Assembly: GCF_954871325.1 (NCBI RefSeq)
Contig: NC_088777.1
Location: 45,423,366 to 45,487,365 of the forward strand
Direction of reading: 5' to 3'
Origin: Gordionus sp. m RMFG-2023
Taxonomy: Eukaryota > Nematomorpha > Gordioida > Chordodea > Parachordodidae
Length of the DNA stretch: 64,000 nt
Below the pieces are notes generated by a model. The model was not told the DNA's origin. It saw nothing but the letters and a program-made list of their open reading frames with translations, and did no database searches. Both the position numbers and the translations under genes were made by a program. Shown here one piece after another: positions 1 to 11,759 of this stretch (its first letter is position 1; each line of letters begins with the position of its first letter).

Positions 1-119
1 GTTCAACCTCATAGGATTTTTCATCCTAAATATCATTTCTTAATTTTAATTTTGGTTAATAATTTTTTTTAAAAAAGTTAAACAAAATTGATCACTTTAT
101 TTTCGAGAATTTAATTTAA

Positions 120-323
120 CCCTTTCGCGCCCAGCGAGATCATTTGTCATCAAAATTTTTAATCAATTAATTTTTATATTTAAAGAAACTAATGGTTGGT
201 ACTTAGGATATTAATTTATAAAACATTATTTATTATTTATCCTTAACCTGTCAAAATCATTATTTTATTATATCAAAGTACAAGTATTTTTTGTTCATGG
301 GAAATATTCCGGGCGCGAAAGGG
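120..323. mobile_element. piggyBac-like MITE with TTAA target duplication
   Basis: The ends are perfect inverted repeats CCCTTTCGCGCCC (120-132) and its complement (311-323). Each is flanked by TTAA (116-119 and 324-327), which is the piggyBac target site. The inside is AT-rich and non-coding, so this is a non-autonomous element of about 204 bp. The perfect ends suggest a fairly young copy. Confidence 0.85.
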
Positions 324-327
324 TTAA

Positions 328-1249
328 TTGTTGAAAATATATAATTTAAATAAATATCATATTAAACTGCAAATCTAACGTACGCTAGAGATCTGCATTG
401 GGCCTACATTTTAAATTAATCTTGATCCAATTTCTTTTTATTTATCCCCCAAATAGCCCGACCAAAAAAAGATTCTTTTATAGTCGATAATTTTTAAAAA
501 ATTATCCGTCAATACAACTAAAATTATTTATTAACATTCATTTTTGTAACCTCCTAATCATTCCAGATAATATCCTTGAACTTTTCCCCAGATCACTTGA
601 CATTTCTCTTAACTATTTTACCATATTCACATAATATTTATTTTTAAAAAAATTTCCAAAAGGAGAATATTAAAAGTTTATCAAATGTCATAATTATAAT
701 CTAAAATAAAACAGTGAATAATAGTTATTTTAAAAAAATCTAAAAAATTTAATACTACTTTTTTTATAATGAATAAGTGAATCAAAAAGATATTTTTAAA
801 ATATATCAAATATCTTGTGAATTATTAATTGAAACTGAAGAACATGGTATGTTATAACAGTTTAATTTTTGGCAAACTAACGCACGACTATGGAATCTAT
901 TTTTGTTAATTTTAAGAAATAACTATAAAAAAATTAGAATATAACTATAAACTAATTTTGACCTTCTTAAGTCTCCATCTCATGAGTACAGTATAGCTAC
1001 GCTTAATATTATTCTGTACATCGATTTAAAGAGAGGATCCGACTTCGAATATTTCCTTATATTTAACTAAAAATTTTATATCCCCTTAATTTAACCCAAA
1101 ATTAATTATACCAGATCTAATCTAAACACGTTGGTCTGTGACTTGCCTAAAAATGAGCAAACGTGAATTACACATGGACCTAACCTCTGCATAATTATGC
1201 CGGTTATTTTTATCAAGGATACCAAAAAACCTTGTACTACTTAGAACTG
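328..1249. other. AT-rich non-coding stretch
   Basis: I see no exon with coding character. The motif AGAGATCTGCATTGGGCC near 387-404 resembles the ends of the CAGAGACCTGCAG-type hAT MITEs elsewhere in the window and may be a decayed end of one. Nothing else is recognisable. Confidence 0.3.
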
Positions 1250-1345
1250 GGCGTCCATAGAAGCAATGAAAGCATTGCTTTCCTTAAAAATTTTTTAAAA
1301 AAATAATAAAATTAATATATTTTTTATGCTACACTGAAAAAATAA
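1250..1345. repeat. Dispersed repeat, copy 1
   Basis: The stretch around CATAGAAGCAATGAAAGC and the following A/T-rich run recurs at 23385-23475 with the same order of motifs, including the short hairpin GAAAGCATTGCTTTC. It is a dispersed repeat of unknown class, and no ends could be fixed. Confidence 0.5.
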
Positions 1346-1719
1346 ATACTATTTTTACTACGTTATTATTTTAATAGCTTAAAAAATTAATATGATTTTT
1401 ACTACGTTAGAAAAATATACATGTGGAAAGTAAATAAAAAATTGCTTATTTTTTTAATAAAGAGGAAATCATGCGATTGTATTGTGCAATTTTAAGTTTA
1501 AAAAATAAGAGTTGAGTAAGCCAATAAAAAAGATTCTTCTTTTTTAAATATCAATAATTAATCTAAAATGTCTAATAATAGCAATAATATTGCTAAAAAT
1601 TAATTTATCAATAAATTTTGATGTGAAGAAATTGATTATCGAGAAAAAAAACCAAAACCAATTTTATAAAACTTGAATAAAGAAATCCAAACTTGCATTT
1701 GTAATTTTTCCTGTTTGCT

Positions 1720-4240
1720 GTTAAGTGGCAGTATTACGTAATAAAGAGCTTTTTGGAAACGCATTTATTCTTAGCTGAAGCGTTAAAGGAATGTCAAGTA
1801 TTTCCCATTTCATAATCCAAAGTTTTAGTTGCTGAACCAGTTTCTCTTGTACAGCAGGAAAGGTTATAGACTGAATATTTTTTATCTAAGGCTTGTTAAA
1901 TCAAATTATTAGATGGATATCTTAGGATATGACCCATAGGTTTGAGCTTCCTGAACTTCAACACTAAAGTAATTGGAAGATAACTACATTTCTCCCAAAG
2001 TAGGTTGGTTGAATAATTTGGAATGTAGGATTGAGTGAGGTACAATCAAGTATATATTGGTAAAAGCTTGGATTTTGCCTCGTTCCATGCCTCAATGCCA
2101 TGGTAGTATAGGGAGTATAGAATAGAATTTTATATAACCTTCATTTTTAGCAAAGTCGATATTTGTTTGATAACCATATCTTCCTAAGTGAGCAATATTT
2201 AAATCCATCTGCTGTCATCTTTTTTGATACATCCTTATGTATTTCCTTTATTATCCAGGGTAACTCCTAAATATATAATGCACATGACTTCTCCACGTTA
2301 TTCCATTTATAGTTAGTAAATTCGGACATCATATCTGTTTTGTCAGTATTCAGTATAAGGCCAAATACTCTTGTCCTCGAAGCTATTTTATAAAAAAGGT
2401 ATTGAAGGTCTTACATAGAAGCCGCTATAATACAAAATTGGTCAGCGAAAGCAAGAAAGTTTATTTTGTCTACTTCTATAACACCAACTTTGGTATAATA
2501 GTATTAATGGTGACGTTTAACAGTACAGGCGGAGAACAGTCTTGTTTCATGCCAATCTTTATCAGGATTTTTATAGATTTTAGTCCAGATGTATTATTGG
2601 TATCATGTTATTTTGGTATATATTTATCAGAAGGTGTTCAGGAACGTTTGTCATATCAGGCGACTTCCAAATTAATTGTATTATATAGTCAAAAACTGGT
2701 TAAATGTCTAATGCAACAATGTAAAGTTGGTTCTTTAACATCAGGGCTATTTCAAGCATAGGTCAATTATAGCTTCCACAGTGTTGTGGCTTTTCATGGA
2801 AGAGGTAATAAAATCAACATAATTAGGTACAGTGTACAGATTTACAAGGTCAAGAAAAAAAGTAAGTTAATAACTTATAGTTGGGAAAGTCCAATTTTCA
2901 AACTTCTTGAGTTTATAATCTAAAAAAAATTAATTAAGATAATATCTGTCCAGATATTTTATTTCCAACTATATTTTATCAATAGCAGGAATAACAATCA
3001 CTAAGGGGTCCATCTTCAAAAATTCACTTCAAATGCCATCTAATCCTACAGCATTGTGGTCCTTTTTGGAGGTAAGATCAAATGAGAATGTTCTAGGATC
3101 TGGTAAGGGTTATGTTGAAAACATGTTTGAATAGTGAGTCCTTTCTTTTAATTGGTTATTATTCTAATTGATAAAAAGTCTTGGAATATTGTCCTGCTTT
3201 ATAGGATGTGAAAGATTTAACAACTAAAAATTTTAAAGAAGTCATTAGACATGAAGGAATGCTGAATTTAGTAGCCCTTTTTATAAGTAACGCTCATTTA
3301 TCATGTTTTAGCTCATGGCTTATATCAAGTAATCTATATTTAATCTTATTACTACAATAGAAGCATGCCTTTACTAGTCTAGTGATTTTTTGAATCAAAG
3401 GAAATCCAGTCAGGGCAATACCACCTTAGATATAGTGTGATGTCAAGTTGGAAAATAGACTCCTGGTGTGATCCTACAAGCCATTGATATTTGTAATGTT
3501 GTCCTTAATAAGTTTTCCTTAATTTGAGGATCACTCAGTGATTCCATATTATACTATAGTTTTATTTGATTTCATATCTCCTGTTTTTTCTGCACCAGAG
3601 CTTAGTATAGTATCAATGTTTATAAAATACTTATGAATATTTTATGATCTGAGCTAAAACCTATTTAAAACTTTAACATTGTCCATCAGTCTGTGAGTGT
3701 TTTTAGAATAAATGAAAAAATCAATCTGGGACCAGGAGTTATATTGAGTTATAGGATTGTTAAAAGAAAAAGTTTGCTAATAATCAAGATCATTACATAA
3801 TTTTAAGAGAAGTTTACTTCCAGTGTCAGAAATTTAATTAAACGCTGCCATACTTAGACAATCATGTTGTGAAATAGTGGAGAAATCAACTCTAGAATTA
3901 AAATCGCCAGTCATGATAAAATCGTTATGTTCTGAAGCTTCTTTTCATAATTGTGCAGGACAGAGTAAAATTCCATATTTTCCAGATAATTCACATATAT
4001 TAATGATATTCATAGGTTTATAATAGGACATAAATTTGATTTGATGATAAAAAACCTCCTATCAAAAACCTTAAATATGAAACTAATTAAATCATTTTTT
4101 AATAATTAAGAATACACCATATTCCATTTCCTTACAGTCTCTTCCTAATTATAGTTGGTGTAATCATTACAACATTTTTTTTAGAGATTCCACCCAATGA
4201 GTTTCATAAATACAATATTTATCCATATATCAGAAATAAG
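1720..4240 (-). mobile_element. Decayed LINE (non-LTR retrotransposon)
   Basis: Read on the minus strand this is the wreck of a LINE open reading frame. Near 3900 an endonuclease stretch reads MTGDFNSR, the GDFN motif of apurinic endonucleases. Near 3000-3060 there is a reverse transcriptase start of the form KDHNAVGLDGI. Between about 2380 and 2060 the palm end and connection appear in pieces (LNTDKTDMM, YLGVTLDN, YHGIEAW). Many stops and frame changes break it, so it is an old dead copy. Both ends are approximate: the 5' end abuts the tail of the Vti1 gene and the 3' end is placed by loss of coding similarity. The clade was not determined. An open stretch on the plus strand at 2402-2761 is only antisense shadow. 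Confidence 0.7.
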
Positions 4241-4329
4241 TGTCTTTACCAAATCTAACATTAATATATTAAAATTTTAAGTTCCTTCAGTTTAAAAACT
4301 ATAAACTTAGAATATACAAATTATAGGGG

Positions 4330-5591
4330 TTATATATACATATACAATGGTATCAAGAGTAGTTTTACTATAATCATGAATCCTATCAAAGTCAAAACCA
4401 ATTTATAATACAAAATTGATATTATGTGTACTTTAAATTTCTAGTATCTTTAATAAAGTAGTAATTTAAAATTATAGTTAAATTCACTTAAAATTAATAG
4501 AGATTTTGTAATCTCTTATATTGGTTTGCCAATAATTAAATTATATACATGTATTTTTCGTATTGCATCTTTAAAATCATATACAATTTGAGTTTGTAAT
4601 AATTTACTCTATCATGTGATCGCTCTAATGATTCCCTTTGCCATTTTAAGTCTGTCAAAATCTCTGCCCCAATTTTTTCTGACTCCAAAGCCACTCTATA
4701 TCCATGATCAATGTTATCTGTACATCTGTCTAAATTGGCTAGAAGACTTTGCTTCTATATAATAAAATATTAAATATTTAAGAATATACAGGAGATTAAA
4801 TCAAATATTAAATTGTCATATTAATCAATTTACAGGCAAAATATAGGATACAGATAACACACAAAACACTCCATTAACTTTTATTTATTACTTATATTTT
4901 AAAGCATATTATTTAATACCTTAATAAATGCTAGGTTTCTTAATCTTATTAACAGTTTTAATATGATTTGTTATGTTGTGACACATTGGCAAATGTTTAA
5001 CAACATGTCAAACATTAAATATCTCATGGCTTTATAATCAAAATAATGGCAATATAATTTAAAAATAAACTGAGCATTAAATATATAATTCATGGCTTCA
5101 TATTTAAAATAATGGCAATATAATTAAAAAATAAACTGACTTCTTCATCTTTACAATTATCTCCTTCTAAATAGTCATTTGATTTCTGAGATATTTTTAA
5201 TTCCTTCTTTATAATGATATAAAAATTTTCACATATAGTAAAACTTACATATGTTTTGTCTAGCCCATCTAATTGTGTTTTATATTGATCACTTAAATAT
5301 TTGATATGTTGTTTTTCATTCATAGGCAAATCATTTGATTCTAAATCAATTTGTTCCAACTAAAGAATATATTAAATATAACAATGAAACATCTATTACA
5401 AGTTCATGGCCTTCTTCTAACAATTTAGATACCTCAGGCAAATTTACATATCTTTCGTTAACTGAATAAAATGATTTTATAAATATATTAAGAAATTTAC
5501 CTAAAGCTGATCTATTTACACGCTCTTTTATGACTTGCAATAAATTTTCAAAATTTTTAATATGACTTTGTATTATATTTGCACTGAGCAT
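4330..5591 (-). CDS. VTI1: Vti1-like Qb-SNARE, C-terminus unresolved
   Basis: Vti1 is a tail-anchored SNARE that drives fusion of Golgi, endosome and lysosome vesicles. Five exons fit with canonical junctions and consistent phase: 5591-5501, 5461-5400, 5359-5249, 5206-5141 and 4754-4608. The introns are 39, 40, 42 and 386 nt. The N-terminal three-helix domain is recognisable (HELLEQIDLESNDLP, YKTQLDGLDKTYKEL). The first half of the SNARE helix is very clear: ALESEKIGAEIL, then QRESLERSHDR. After that the expected second half of the SNARE motif is not in one clean frame. A hydrophobic stretch that could be the membrane anchor (LVLTLIGFMIIVKLLLIPL) ends at a stop at 4330. The last exon may be frameshifted, misassembled or disturbed by the LINE lying just downstream. 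The identity is firm; the 3' end is not. Confidence 0.85.
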
Positions 5592-5639
5592 ATTATAAAC
5601 TACATTGTTAAAAGATTAATATCTCGATGCAATCAAAAT

Positions 5640-6045
5640 ATCGAAATAAACAATCAAAAAATTCATTCATTCATTCATTACCACGCTTTCATCAAACATT
5701 AGGAGTTGTAGCGTCCAGAAGGCCATGTGAATAACAATATTATTATTAATAATAATGTACCCGACACCTGGTTAGATTATTTAAGAAAAAAAAATAAGTC
5801 TTATGTTCAGTAAATATATCCTTGGAAGATAACATTATGTCTATAAGCGTCCTGTTCCAGAGGCATCTAGGTTCCCTATAAATGTAAAGTTGGTCCTTGA
5901 AACCTTTTATCTTAAGAAGCTTATTATCGTTTGTTTGTTTTTTCTTTTTTCTTTTTTCTTTTTTTCCAATTAGTTTACATTTTAAAATAAATTTTTTATA
6001 TTTTAATTTACGAAGGTAATACTTAAGTCAAGCGCGTACGCATAA
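5640..6045. other. Upstream region of Vti1, non-coding
   Basis: Probable 5' flank of Vti1. It holds a short ATTC microsatellite (about 5660-5679) and a long T/C-rich tract on the plus strand (about 5928-5967). I see no gene and no unambiguous promoter element. Confidence 0.35.
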
Positions 6046-7810
6046 ATTTAAGGGGAAACCGAAGGAAATCAAAGATTTGCCGATCAACCAATTCTGGTTG
6101 GACCGTTAACTTTAAGAGAAGAAAAATAATGCCTATAAATTATATCAATATGCTTTAGGTATATGTCGGACGGAATAAGACATCCTAGCCTAGAGTCAAT
6201 GGCAACTTGGAACTCGCAAGTGGGTAACATCTCATTTCCCATAATCGAAATCGTGTAAAGCCATTCATGGCAGTTAGAATATATTTTTGTTTTTAAGTAT
6301 TTGGGTTAATTCGATCAATAGGCAAACAAAGTTTTTGAAATGCACGTTGAAACATGGGAACTATAAAGCTCTTTAAATTTCTTAAAAGGGGATGGTTGGA
6401 ACCTTGGAGTAAAGTCAGCCAATATTGTTTGTCCGAATCTAGAAGTGGATCGCATAACGATAAGCGAGGAAGTAGGCGTTAGAAGATATTTAAAACAAAG
6501 GGAGGCATAAAATGACGATTTAAAATCCAAGTCCTATTTGGTAAGCAGGTATAGAGGTAAATTTCCCATTAAACTAAGAAAGCTTTAGGACTAAAAGCAA
6601 TTCGATGAAATGTTTAAATTTCAATTCAAAGGGCTTAAGAAAGGAAAAATAAAGAATTTAGATATGAAAATCACTTTTTGATGAGGAAAAAAACCGTTGC
6701 ATGAGAAGGTGAGGAAATTTTTTTAGCAAATTAAAAAGGAATTTTATCGTTTAAAAAAATTTTGACAAAAGGAATTTGAAAAGACTATAGGAGAACTTAA
6801 AAGTCATAGGTAAGGAAAGATTTTAAAGTCTGAGGGAGGGACAATATCTTAATTGTTGATGAAGGATATCTCGCTTTTTTATCTATTTAAGGAAAGACCA
6901 ATTTTCGTAGCTTCCACACTCTATCATCGTAAGACATTGGGTATAGATCCACCAAAAGACCCATTGTCAAGATACCATAAATTTAAATCTAATTTGAAAT
7001 CATGCTTTAGATTTTGACCAAATTTTTAATACTTACAATAAAGAACAAGAGTTCTAGAGAATAGATTGCAACACACCCTTTTGGGAAGATATGGAAAACT
7101 CCTTAAATCTGAGTAACGATGGAAATTTATATTAGGAATTAAGAAAATTATATTTGGGTAAATGTTGTTAAAAAGAATGTAGGAATGAACTCCTGATGAA
7201 TGTTGAAGGGTTTTCTGAAGTCTAATGTACAAATATCAAAATATTTTATCCACCCTATTTATATACTTACAAAGTGGGCACTTTACAACCATCTCTAACT
7301 CTGACTGAGAAAGAAATAGGAGGAAGATGGCTTTAGAGCCAATGCAGCTCACTATGACCTTGGCAAGTAAACGACGAAAGAATGACCAAATGGTTATTCA
7401 AATACAACTATCCAGCTTGGTCAATGAAATAAGGCGTGCACCACTTCGCTTATGAACATATTATTCTAAATGCAGTTAATGATTTTCTTCTAGAACCATT
7501 ATCAAATCATTGGATTAAATAAGCAAAAACTTGCTCTGAACCAGTTTAAACAACCTGTCGTCCTTTTTTTAAAGACTTCAGACAGTTAATTCCCTTATCA
7601 CAGGTAAAGAGAATAGAAGATGAGCTATGGGGTAAATTTTAGGAGGGGACGCTGATAGATGTTTCACGAGAATTTGTTGAAAAATAAGCATTGATAGTAA
7701 AAATAATATCATCAAAATTCGAGCCGGACCGCTTATATTATCAAAGTCCAATTTTTTAGAGATCAATTTGCTGCAGAAAGAGATAGGATTTAAAGAGTTA
7801 GATGGGCTAC
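6046..7810 (-). pseudogene. Unidentified decayed coding debris, possibly retroelement
   Basis: This stretch is less AT-rich than its surroundings and has coding-like composition, mainly on the minus strand. Short open pieces lie at 6315-6530, 7026-7232 and 7578-7766. A CPLC-type cysteine pair followed by a histidine-bearing segment occurs near 7250-7280, as in the C-terminal fingers of some LINEs. I could not match any piece to a family with confidence. It is best regarded as an old broken element; a decayed host gene is the alternative. Confidence 0.3.
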
Positions 7811-7849
7811 AATAAGGGTATTATCAAAATTGTACACTTTGTCCTTAAT

Positions 7850-9355
7850 TGAAACCTGATAAATTCTTTATTTCATTTTTGGGTTTAACGAAAACTTTTT
7901 AAAAATAATATATACATTTTATTTTTTTATAATATAATTTATAATTATTTTTTAATAAAAATTGTTTTTTAATTTATATTTTATTTAAATTTTTAATAAT
8001 TGAAAATAAATTAAATTTTAAATTATATAAGGAATTAAAAAATTTTATCTAAATAATTAAAAAATAATTTTTATAAAAGAAAGCGAATTAGATAATAATT
8101 ACCTTTTAATATGTAAATAATTTATAATCATATTTAATTAAAATGACAAAAAGCTAAAGATTTGCTGGAAGGATTGAGAATCCATATATAAATATAATAA
8201 CATATCGGAAACATCCCTTTCTAAGCTATTAATGCTCGTCTACAAATTATGATGGTTTGGTAAATAACGGAAAAATAACCGGGTATTTAAAAAATATAAT
8301 TATCAATTAAACAGGACGATGAAATTAGGTCTAATCACCAATTTTGTTAAATATTATGCTAGAGACATTTTATATTAAATTATTCTAACCTTTTATAGAC
8401 CAATTCAAACCATTCAAGGACCTAGATTTATAAATCTTTCACAAGAATTTGTCGGCATAGGTGCCACATGTAGATAATTGGATGTTGAAAAAATTATTCC
8501 ATGCCTTACAATAGTTAGCAGATACGTAGTGAAAATAACTAATGATCTTAAATAAGAATTTTCTGAAACTTAGTGAATGATTAAAATTGGTGTGAGGATT
8601 TTACAAGAGCCGATTACATATCTTTATCAATCTATTTGTTAAAAGATTGAAAATTACATTTAAAAAAAATTATTTCATAATTTTAGAGAGAATATCCTTA
8701 AAGAATTGTATAAAAAATCTAAAACTTGGTGTTCCCTAGGAATAATTTACCAAGCTCATCTTTGTACAGAGCCAACTGGGATATATATTAGATAATTTTA
8801 TTTTTTAGAGATTCTGAATCTGATATACTGCCAAATAAAAAATATTCATATATTTAGATAAATATATTTTCCTTTTATTTTTTAAAATTTTATATTTAAT
8901 ACATAAACTGATGTTGCACACAATACTTCGCAATACATTCCAGCCAAACTTTATTTTAAAAAAATTCTCCTGAAATTAATAATATTTTGACAACCTTAAA
9001 ATCATTGACAACTTGTTTTAAACAAAGTGGTATTGTAAAACATCTGAGCAAGACCCTGGCACAAAATATAGATATAATATGGAATACTTAGCATAAGATG
9101 AATATTTATTGTTTGTAAGATCTCGTTATAGACTGAAAAAATGGGATCAATGAAAAAGAAGATTTTAAAAAACTGATAATTTATGCACATTTTTTCTTTA
9201 TTTATAAAAAAAAATTAGGTATGATCTTATTCTCCATTAGCATCTATAATATATATATAAAAGCCTTGTCACAAAAATCATGGCGCACTTTTCATGTCTC
9301 ACTTTTCATATCACACTTTATAATATATATATTCAAAAAATCGTTAATTTTGAAA
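7850..9355. other. Very AT-rich non-coding stretch
   Basis: Long A/T runs and no supported exon. A short open stretch on the minus strand at 9002-9190 has no domain, splice context or codon bias that would make it a gene. A loose repeat of CACTTTTCATRTC is seen at 9280-9320. Confidence 0.35.
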
Positions 9356-9364
9356 AGTGCCTAT

Positions 9365-9440
9365 GATCGGGCAAGACTTCGCTTACAAATCTAGATAGAT
9401 TATTGGACTTGGGTTCGAACCCAAGCAAATGTTTTTTTTT
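9365..9440 (+). repeat. tRNA-like sequence, probably SINE head or decayed tRNA
   Basis: The segment ends in a perfect internal B-box, GGTTCGAACCC, inside the palindrome CTTGGGTTCGAACCCAAG. The T loop would be one base too long for a normal tRNA, and I could not fold a clean acceptor and D arm. It is more likely a tRNA-derived repeat than a working tRNA. Confidence 0.3.
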
Positions 9441-10139
9441 CTTAATCTGATAAAATTAATCAAATAGATACGATTCAAAGTTTGTAGCTACTTTAAAATT
9501 CAAACTATTTTTCTGCACAAGATAATTAAATACATTTAGAACTTTATATGCATCAAGTACCAATTCAAGTACGAGATTTATTTAAATACTTTTTTAATTC
9601 TTGAATTTATGTATAATTTAAAATTTAAACTATTATATGGGGAATCAGAATTTTCTCTTTTATTTGATGAGGGACGAATCAGAAATTTTCCTATCTTATG
9701 AGGTGTTATTTAAAAATTTATATTGATTTGGGGTTATTCTAAAATTTTCCATTATTTTTATAAAATATGTTAATAAATTATATATTTAGTAATTTTAATT
9801 TTATAATCTAAAATTTTATTATTGCTTGATGAGAGTTTTATGTTAAAACCCTTAAGAAGGATTTATTCCACATTGAATTTTATACAACTTTATATCTCTT
9901 AATTAGGTAATTTTTATGCATAAGTAAATATTTGCATCTCTCTTATCTTTTCTGAAATTGGCCTTTCTACATGCATTCCATAGTTTTGTATATTTTCTCA
10001 TAACTTCATAATTTAATTGTAGAATGTATATTTTTCATAACTTATAACATTTTTGATTAAATGTATAACTTTTTTGTTTTACTTATATATAATTTGACTA
10101 TGATTAAAGTTAACCTCCTATTATTTGTTAACTTAGACT

Positions 10140-10345
10140 GTCTTTTTATTTTTTCTATTGCAATATAGGTTGAGCTGGGTTTGAGAAATATTTTTATAAA
10201 TTATATTAGGCTGGGCTTGGGGAAAATTTTTTAAAAATATTATGAGCTAGAATGCTTGAGAATTTTTTTATTATTAACTATGAGTCAGACATTGGCCTAA
10301 AAAAATTTTATGCAGGCCTGGGCTCGGCCTGATCAAAAAACCTAG
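10140..10345. mobile_element. hAT-type MITE of the GGCCTGG subterminal class, ends uncertain
   Basis: It holds GGCTGGGCTTGGGG-type and GGCCTGGGCTCGGCCTG motifs separated by A/T runs, as in the better bounded copies at 37520-37913 and 47297 onward. A related motif recurs near 10435-10490. No target duplication could be fixed. Confidence 0.4.
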
Positions 10346-10559
10346 GCACATGAAATGATTTTGATTGTATTTTTAACATTATGATTAATTAAATATTTTA
10401 TTTCAGTTCTCAACTACCAAAATTATTATATTCACTGGGCTTGGAAAAATTTTTCAAAATTATTATGGCTTTCTACTTTGCCTGGGATGATCAATATTTA
10501 TCAAATAATATTGGTATTATCATGTAAAATCTTTAAATTTAATTTTACCAAACCATAGT

Positions 10560-10725
10560 ATTTACAGTTAGTTTTAATGGATTAAAACTGGCATGAAGGG
10601 GGGGGGGGAGGGATTAAAAGAATAATAATTGGATATTATTTTCAAATAACAGGTAACAACTATCATAAAAGTAAGAAGAAAATTCTCATTCCCCATCATT
10701 TTTGACGGGCTATCTTCTAGTATTA
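10560..10725. repeat. Dispersed repeat, copy 1 (poly-G and CGTCAAAAATGA end)
   Basis: It begins near a GGGGGGGGG tract and ends in TTCCCCATCATTTTTGACGG followed by a TAGT-ending tail. The same end, TTCCCCGTCATTCTTGACGA, closes the similar stretch at 14235-14610. Probably a MITE family; its class is unknown. Confidence 0.45.
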
Positions 10726-11231
10726 AATATAATACGGCTATAATGGAGAGAAAAACAAACTGCGAAAAAGAAATAGATTTAATATAGAAAAGAGCTAAAA
10801 ATTAATTGAAAAATTTGAAATCCATATGCTCCATAAAATTTCCACATTTTTAATACCAAAGTTCCGACAAATGAGGAATCGTCGGAAGAACTTATTGAAG
10901 TTAAAAAAAACATAACATGTTGGATTTGATTTGCATAGAAGTATATAACATCTATGTGGATGAAAACCGATTCAAAAGCAAAGATTTCGATTAAAGGGTA
11001 TAAAATTATAAAATTAGCTTAGCATTAAATTAATAAGAATTTATTTTTACTTATTAGATGTTTGAAATAAATCATTAACGTCAAATTTAAACCATAAAGA
11101 TGAGAGGGTGAAGTTGTAACAGAGGAGAGCGTGCACCGCATAATGAAATAATAAAATATTAAAGTTTTAAAGTAACGAGTTTGATTTGTATAATTTAACG
11201 AAGACGGTTAAGTTTAGTATACAATTTATAA

Positions 11232-11507
11232 ACAATTAATTTAAATTACCATTTTAAAACCATACTTGAAGAAGAAGAAGATATACTTCAAACGGATATC
11301 CTGATGGAGACGACAAGTAAAAAATCTAAGTTATCAAGATTAAAAAAATATTGGCCTAGCAGCAATCAATGCTTTTTCCGAACGGGGATTTCGCATTTCT
11401 GGAAGGTTTTTAAAACAAAGAAGAACGTGTTTGTATCCAGAAAATGTGGTTTTATTATTATTTTGGTTGCTACCTCTCTCTGGGGGCTTATTATTTTATT
11501 TTTTTAA
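11232..11507 (+). CDS. Hypothetical small basic protein with C-terminal membrane segment
   Basis: This is a weak candidate. The open stretch runs from just after a stop at 11229-11231 to a stop at 11505-11507, with an ATG at 11304. From that ATG it would encode 67 residues: a lysine-rich N-terminal half and a C-terminal hydrophobic helix (FIIILVATSLWGLIILFF), the layout of a tail-anchored or type II membrane protein. Upstream, in frame, lies an acidic run (LEEEEDILQTD) that could belong to a longer exon. I recognise no family and found no partner exon. It may be chance in AT-rich DNA. Confidence 0.25.
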   Translation, partial: TINLNYHFKTILEEEEDILQTDILMETTSKKSKLSRLKKYWPSSNQCFFRTGISHFWKVFKTKKNVFVSRKCGFIIILVATSLWGLIILFF

Positions 11508-11569
11508 TGTTTTTTTTGTGTTAATTTTTATGTAATTTTTTTATGTTTTATATATGGGAAAGGGGGCGG

Positions 11570-11705
11570 GGAGGGTAGGAGAATTTTGCCTACAAATTTT
11601 TTAAAAATATATTTTTTTTTAAAATAATTCTTAGTTCCGATTATTCTCACCGTGGGGGGTAGGAGAATTTTGCCTATAAACTTTTTAAAAATATGTTTTT
11701 TTATA
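11570..11705 (+). repeat. Local duplication, about 84-bp period
   Basis: GTAGGAGAATTTTGCCTA followed by the same T/A-rich tail appears near 11573 and again near 11657. The two copies differ at a few positions. Confidence 0.6.
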
Positions 11706-11759
11706 AATAACTCTTATACAATTTACATTTTGTAATATTTTAAAAATACGGTTTTTATA

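Noticed and set aside
2402-2761. A 119-codon open stretch on the plus strand
   Set aside because: It lies antisense to the reverse transcriptase part of the LINE on the minus strand and has no domain of its own.
9420-9440. A working tRNA gene
   Set aside because: The B-box arm is good, but the acceptor and D arms do not form and the T loop is the wrong size.
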